Below are positions 61,006 through 64,000 of a stretch of 64,000 nt of DNA, in pieces. The notes beneath the pieces are model-generated. The model was not told the DNA's origin, ran no database searches, and was given only the letters and a program-made list of their open reading frames with translations. Numbering within the stretch: the first letter of the stretch is position 1; each line of letters begins with the position of its first letter. A program made the translations under genes and the position numbers. This DNA comes from Micromonospora aurantiaca ATCC 27029 (lineage in GTDB: Bacteria > Actinomycetota > Actinomycetes > Mycobacteriales > Micromonosporaceae). The stretch lies in contig NC_014391.1 of assembly GCF_000145235.1 (NCBI RefSeq), positions 496,001 to 560,000 of the forward strand, written 5' to 3'.

Positions 61006-61617
61006 TCAGGAGCTGTAACCGCGGCCGGCGATCCAGTTGGCCAGCTCGGTCACGTCCATCCAGTACGTCGGCACGTCCGGCCGGGCCGGGTCCGCGATCA
61101 GCACCCGGTCGCCGTCGCCCTCGTACCGCACGACTGTCACGTAGTGGCCGGGGTAGCTGTGCTCCACCCCGTCGACGTCCCGGGCGCCGCCCAGGATGTT
61201 CGCCACCACGGGCCGGTCGTCGTCCACAGCGGTACGGATGTCCGTGCGCAGGCGGTCGACCTGCTCCCGGGTGGCCACGTCGTCGCGGATCTCGGTGGTC
61301 CGGTACTTGCCACCTGTGTACTCGTTCAGGACCCGGGTGATGTCGATGGCCGAGTCGGTGCCGTTCTCGGTGGTACCGAGCTTGGCGGCCAGCTCGTCCT
61401 GGCTCACGTCCTTGCCCTCGGCCGACAGCGCGATCCGGGTCGAGGCGGGACCGCAGTAGAAGAAGTTCGGCTGCGCCTGGTACTCGTAGTCGGCGGCGCG
61501 GTCACCCTTGCCCTTGACCGGGGCGGCGTGGGCGGCGGCGGCCGGACCGGCGACTGCACCGCCGGCCGCGGCCAGACCGGCGACGGACAGCACACACTTA
61601 CGGATGATCGGGTTCAT
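61006..61617 (-). CDS. Secreted C39-like cysteine peptidase family protein
   Basis: 203 residues with a signal peptide (RKCVLSVAGLAAAGGAVAGP, cleavage near AHA-AP). The C39 fold has NFFYCGPASTRIAL (Cys), EHSYPGHYVTVVRYEGDGDR (His) and VLIADPARPDVPTYWMDVTE (Asp), the full catalytic triad. It is an extracellular, monodomain protein and not attached to an ABC exporter. It resembles the actinobacterial C39 family 2 with unknown substrate. GGAG lies about 9 nt before the ATG. Confidence 0.87.
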   Translation of the reverse strand: MNPIIRKCVLSVAGLAAAGGAVAGPAAAAHAAPVKGKGDRAADYEYQAQPNFFYCGPASTRIALSAEGKDVSQDELAAKLGTTENGTDSAIDITRVLNEYTGGKYRTTEIRDDVATREQVDRLRTDIRTAVDDDRPVVANILGGARDVDGVEHSYPGHYVTVVRYEGDGDRVLIADPARPDVPTYWMDVTELANWIAGRGYSS

Positions 61618-61763
61618 GGTCGAGGCTCCATTCGGGGGTCGACGGCTCCGTGCGGGAGACGCGGCACCAGGAGTGGCGCTCGGCGTACGGAGAGTTCAAC
61701 CGCTCTGCCTCGGCAGCCCATTTCCGGGCGTGACCGGGGCCACCGCGGAACCGGACAGACGCC

Positions 61764-62177
61764 TCAGTCGGGCAGGCTTCCCAGCAGCCCCGTCACCGCG
61801 ATCTCGATGACCACCCGCTCCGGATTCGGACGCGGCGTGCGATAGCGCTCGGCGTACCGGCGCTCGGCCTCGGCCACCGACTCCGGGTCGCGGCGCAGCA
61901 CCGCCCGGCCCTCCACGGTCAGCCACCAGCGGCCGTCGACCTGGCACACCGCGACCGGGACGCCGTCCGGCCCGCCCGCCGCGACGTGCCGGGCCTTGGC
62001 CGACCCGGCTGAGGTGATCACCCGGGCCAGCCCGGCCGCGGGGTCGAAGGTCACCCCCACGGGTACGACGTGCGGGGTGCCGTCGGCACGCGGTGTGGTG
62101 AGCGTGGCGAGGTGCCGATCCGCGAAGAAGCGGGCCACCCGTTCGTCGCTCGGATCCAACCGATGCCGTGCCGCCAT
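61764..62177 (-). CDS. PPOX-class F420-/FMN-dependent oxidoreductase
   Basis: 137 residues. The split-barrel flavin fold is seen in VARFFADRHLATLTTPRADG, TPHVVPVGVTFDPAAGLARV, AKARHVAAGGPDGVPVAVCQ and DGRWWLTVEGRAVLRRDPES. This matches the F420-dependent biliverdin-reductase/Rv2074-like group, common in actinobacteria. The cofactor is not decided by sequence. It precedes the C39-like gene on the same strand, with 146 bp between. Confidence 0.87.
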   Translation of the reverse strand: MAARHRLDPSDERVARFFADRHLATLTTPRADGTPHVVPVGVTFDPAAGLARVITSAGSAKARHVAAGGPDGVPVAVCQVDGRWWLTVEGRAVLRRDPESVAEAERRYAERYRTPRPNPERVVIEIAVTGLLGSLPD

Positions 62178-62206
62178 GTCGTCTCCTCGTTCCGTGCGGT
62201 GACGTC

Positions 62207-62542
62207 TCAGCGGCGGGGCGCCGCGCCGGGCGGCAACGTCGCCACCGGGGACTCCCCGGCGGCCCGCTGCTCGGCGCGGTGCTTGGCGACCAGCCGGCCC
62301 AGGTAGAACAGTGCGCCGGCCAGCACGCCCATGTCGTCCAGGTAGATCGGGTCGGGAAGCAGGTCCACCGGCAGGATCGTGTAGATCAGCGCGCCGTAGA
62401 ACGCGACCTTGCCGCCGGCGCCGAGCGCGCCGAGCATGCGGCGGGTGCGGACCACCCGGATGGCGAGCAGCACCGCCCCGGCCAGCATGGCCGCCGCGAG
62501 GACGGCGGCGAGGACGACCAGCACCCAGGCTTCACGGGACAC
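62207..62542 (-). CDS. DUF1232 (YkvA) family membrane protein
   Basis: 111 residues from GTG. An N-terminal TM helix (AWVLVVLAAVLAAAMLAGAV) and the DUF1232 core KVAFYGALIYTILPVDLLPD followed by PIYLDDMGVLAGALFYLGRL. The PxDLxPDxxxxxGxxDD motif of the family is present in slightly changed form (PVDLLPDPIYLDDMG). No function is established. It lies 29 bp upstream of the F420/PPOX gene on the same strand, so the two are likely cotranscribed. Confidence 0.87.
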   Translation of the reverse strand: MSREAWVLVVLAAVLAAAMLAGAVLLAIRVVRTRRMLGALGAGGKVAFYGALIYTILPVDLLPDPIYLDDMGVLAGALFYLGRLVAKHRAEQRAAGESPVATLPPGAAPRR

Positions 62543-62661
62543 GCCACCACGCTAGCCGAGCCGAGCCCGCCACGCGCGGCGGTCGTCCCCGCCGCGGGGG
62601 TGCTCGCCTTCGGCGCCCGCACCGGGCGACGGCCTGTCGGGCCGCTGCCGGTGACGGGTTT

Positions 62662-63495
62662 TCAGGCCGCGACGGCCGCCCGGCCGCGAGCCACGGGCGG
62701 CAGCTCGCGGGTGACCTCGGGGCTCGCCGTTCCGGTCGGCAGTTCCCGGGTGGCCTCGGGCCCGGCGAACCCGACGATGGAGAGTTCCGTCTGCGGCTCG
62801 GCGACCGGGTGCAGCGCCGCGAACGCCTCGTCGCGCAGGCTCTGCGCCGCCGCCGCGGCCAGCTCGGCGGTCTGCCAGGCGGCCTGCTCCCGCTGCGCGG
62901 CGGCCCGGTGCCGTGCCGCCATGTTGTCCCGGACGAGCCGGCGCAGCAGCAGTTCCTGCTCCACCGGGTGCCGGCTCGGATCCCAGCCGTTGCCGCCGAG
63001 GATGTCGCTGAGCTGCCGCACCGTGATCTCGTCGCGCCACTGGGCGTCCATCGCGGCCCGGTGCAGCCAGCGCTCCCGGTCCGCGTACTCGGCCGGGGTC
63101 CGGGCGGTCCGGGGCAGCGGCAGCGCCGCGGCGGCGGTCAGGCGCCGGACGTCCTCCTCGGCCGCCTGGTACGCCTGCCAGGCAGCCTCGGCCTCCTCCT
63201 GGGCGGTCAGCCACTCGGCGCGGCTCCGCTCGGCGGTCGCCGTCGCACGGGAGGCGGCCACTGCCACCTCGTCGGCGTAGCGGATCCGCTCCTGGTCCCG
63301 TACGCGGGCGCGCTCGGCGCGTTCGATGCTGCTCGGGCGGGCGGCGTCACTGATCCGGTCGACCAGTTCCGAACGGAACCGGGACGGGCGGACGATCAGC
63401 GCGGCGACCACTGTCGCGGCCACGGCGAGCAGGACCAGCCAGATCACGGCGGCCGCGGGCATGTCGGGCAGGACGGAGGAGAAGACGGTCTGCAT
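62662..63495 (-). CDS. Hypothetical protein with N-terminal TM helix and long coiled region
   Basis: 277 residues from ATG 63495 (GAGGTG 9-10 nt upstream). One TM helix (AAAVIWLVLLAVAATVVAAL) is followed by a basic stretch, then a long Ala/Glu/Arg-rich helical region (about 60-215) with LTAQEEAEAAWQAYQAAEED. A short Pro/Thr tail holds two imperfect repeats of ATRELPTG. No domain is recognised. It may be a membrane-tethered coiled-coil protein. Confidence 0.7.
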   Translation of the reverse strand: MQTVFSSVLPDMPAAAVIWLVLLAVAATVVAALIVRPSRFRSELVDRISDAARPSSIERAERARVRDQERIRYADEVAVAASRATATAERSRAEWLTAQEEAEAAWQAYQAAEEDVRRLTAAAALPLPRTARTPAEYADRERWLHRAAMDAQWRDEITVRQLSDILGGNGWDPSRHPVEQELLLRRLVRDNMAARHRAAAQREQAAWQTAELAAAAAQSLRDEAFAALHPVAEPQTELSIVGFAGPEATRELPTGTASPEVTRELPPVARGRAAVAA

Positions 63496-63653
63496 TACCA
63501 GCACCTCGTGGGTGGAACGTAGGACGATCGACGGTTGTGGCCCGGACATCCGGGCGGGTGCGCGTCGTGACTCGGACGCGACGGGACGCGCGGCAGGGCG
63601 CGAGGCGTGCGGCCCGTGGGACCGCGCCGGGGCGTACCGGAAGGGTTGCCCGG

Positions 63654-64000
63654 TCAGGCGCGCGGCGGACCGCGACGGGCGATGTGCGCCCGGCCTGGGT
63701 CGGCGGCGGCGACGACCTCGACGCCGGGAACGCGCCCGGCGGAGTCGGCGGAAAGGCCTTCGGTGCCGGCCGGGCGGGTGCCGGGGCCGGTGGTCCGCAG
63801 GGCGGCGGTCGTGGCGTCGGCCGCCGTGAGTTCCGCGGCGCCGGCCGTGACCGCCTGCCGCGTCGCGACGTGCTCGATCGCCGCGACGTGCGAGGCGACG
63901 GCGTGCGAGGCGACTGTGGCGTGCGAGGCCGCGGCGGCGTGGGCGGGTGCGGCGGTGATGCCCTGGAGGCCGGCGATCAGCACCAGGCCGGCCACAGCCG
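63654..64000 (-). CDS. Secreted Ala-rich hypothetical protein (5' end outside window)
   Basis: At least 115 residues, continuing past the right edge. AVAGLVLIAGLQGITAAPAH is the end of a signal peptide. The mature part starts AAAASHATVASHAVASHVAA, a short His/Ala/Ser repeat encoded by imperfect repeats around 63880-63930, then an Ala/Thr/Gly-rich tail. No domain is seen. It sits 158 bp downstream of nothing in the window except the divergent-looking gap to the coiled-coil gene on the same strand. Confidence 0.6.
   Translation of the reverse strand, partial: AVAGLVLIAGLQGITAAPAHAAAASHATVASHAVASHVAAIEHVATRQAVTAGAAELTAADATTAALRTTGPGTRPAGTEGLSADSAGRVPGVEVVAAADPGRAHIARRGPPRA

Overview
The window is high-GC actinobacterial chromosome, most likely from Micromonospora or a close relative in the Micromonosporaceae. 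The evidence is the frequent GTG starts and GTGA/ATGA gene overlaps, SepH, DUF3027, DUF397 and DUF5753 proteins, an MT0933-like small protein, two futalosine-pathway menaquinone genes, and short intergenic repeats of a type I remember from Micromonospora (memory, not searched). I see no transposase, integrase, phage gene, CRISPR array, rRNA or tRNA. The DNA looks like ordinary vertically inherited chromosome, so the unusual content is mostly in non-coding repeats, operators and a few odd gene architectures.

Layout. 1-3.3 kb: membrane protein/TetR divergent pair, a TIGR03089-like protein, an island of palindromic repeats, and a double-GNAT protein. 3.4-7.4 kb: two secreted proteins, an M43-type metalloprotease and a long Ig-repeat protein. 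7.5-13.1 kb: an XPB-type helicase and a helicase-associated/WYL protein flanking an L,D-transpeptidase lipoprotein. 13.1-19.2 kb: HAD phosphatase, cold-shock protein, mqnD, a TetR/oxidoreductase pair with twin perfect palindromes, a DnaA-box pair, and an MFS-mqnB operon. 19.2-25 kb: DUF3027, DUF2530, a purine permease, MarR/MFS and thpR. 25-36.4 kb: aldo/keto reductase, sepH, serC, citrate synthase, pdxH, a second MFS protein, sugar epimerase, nitroreductase, acyl-CoA dehydrogenase, DUF4230 and PspC.

36.4-37.2 kb is a gene-less island with three long palindromes. sdaA follows, then a four-gene cell-surface phosphopolymer cluster at 38.6-44.3 kb: TagG/TagH-like exporter, DUF5941/CDP-alcohol phosphotransferase and a GT2-TagF fusion. 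A stand-alone MsiK-type ATPase lies at 44.4 kb. At 45.8-47.6 kb a WhiJ-like regulator with its DUF397 partner is divergent from two small proteins, one cysteine-rich. 47.6-51.2 kb holds an APH-like kinase, a uridine-kinase/NTF2 fusion head-to-head with a sulfotransferase, and a HEAT-like protein. 51.3-57.3 kb has a YtrA-type GntR/ABC operon, a thioesterase, and a beta-phosphoglucomutase/GH65 phosphorylase pair. 57.4-64 kb has MerR-thioredoxin, a third palindrome island, a hydrolase, an AI-2E-type permease, an MT0933-like protein, and several secreted or membrane proteins up to the right edge.

The strongest signals not explained by genes are two dispersed repeat systems. One is at least seven 48-68 bp palindromes that begin and end in GATC, in four length classes and confined to three gene-less islands. 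The other is three copies of a 52-57 bp element lying 0-4 nt after the stop codon of three unrelated genes, always in the same orientation relative to that gene.
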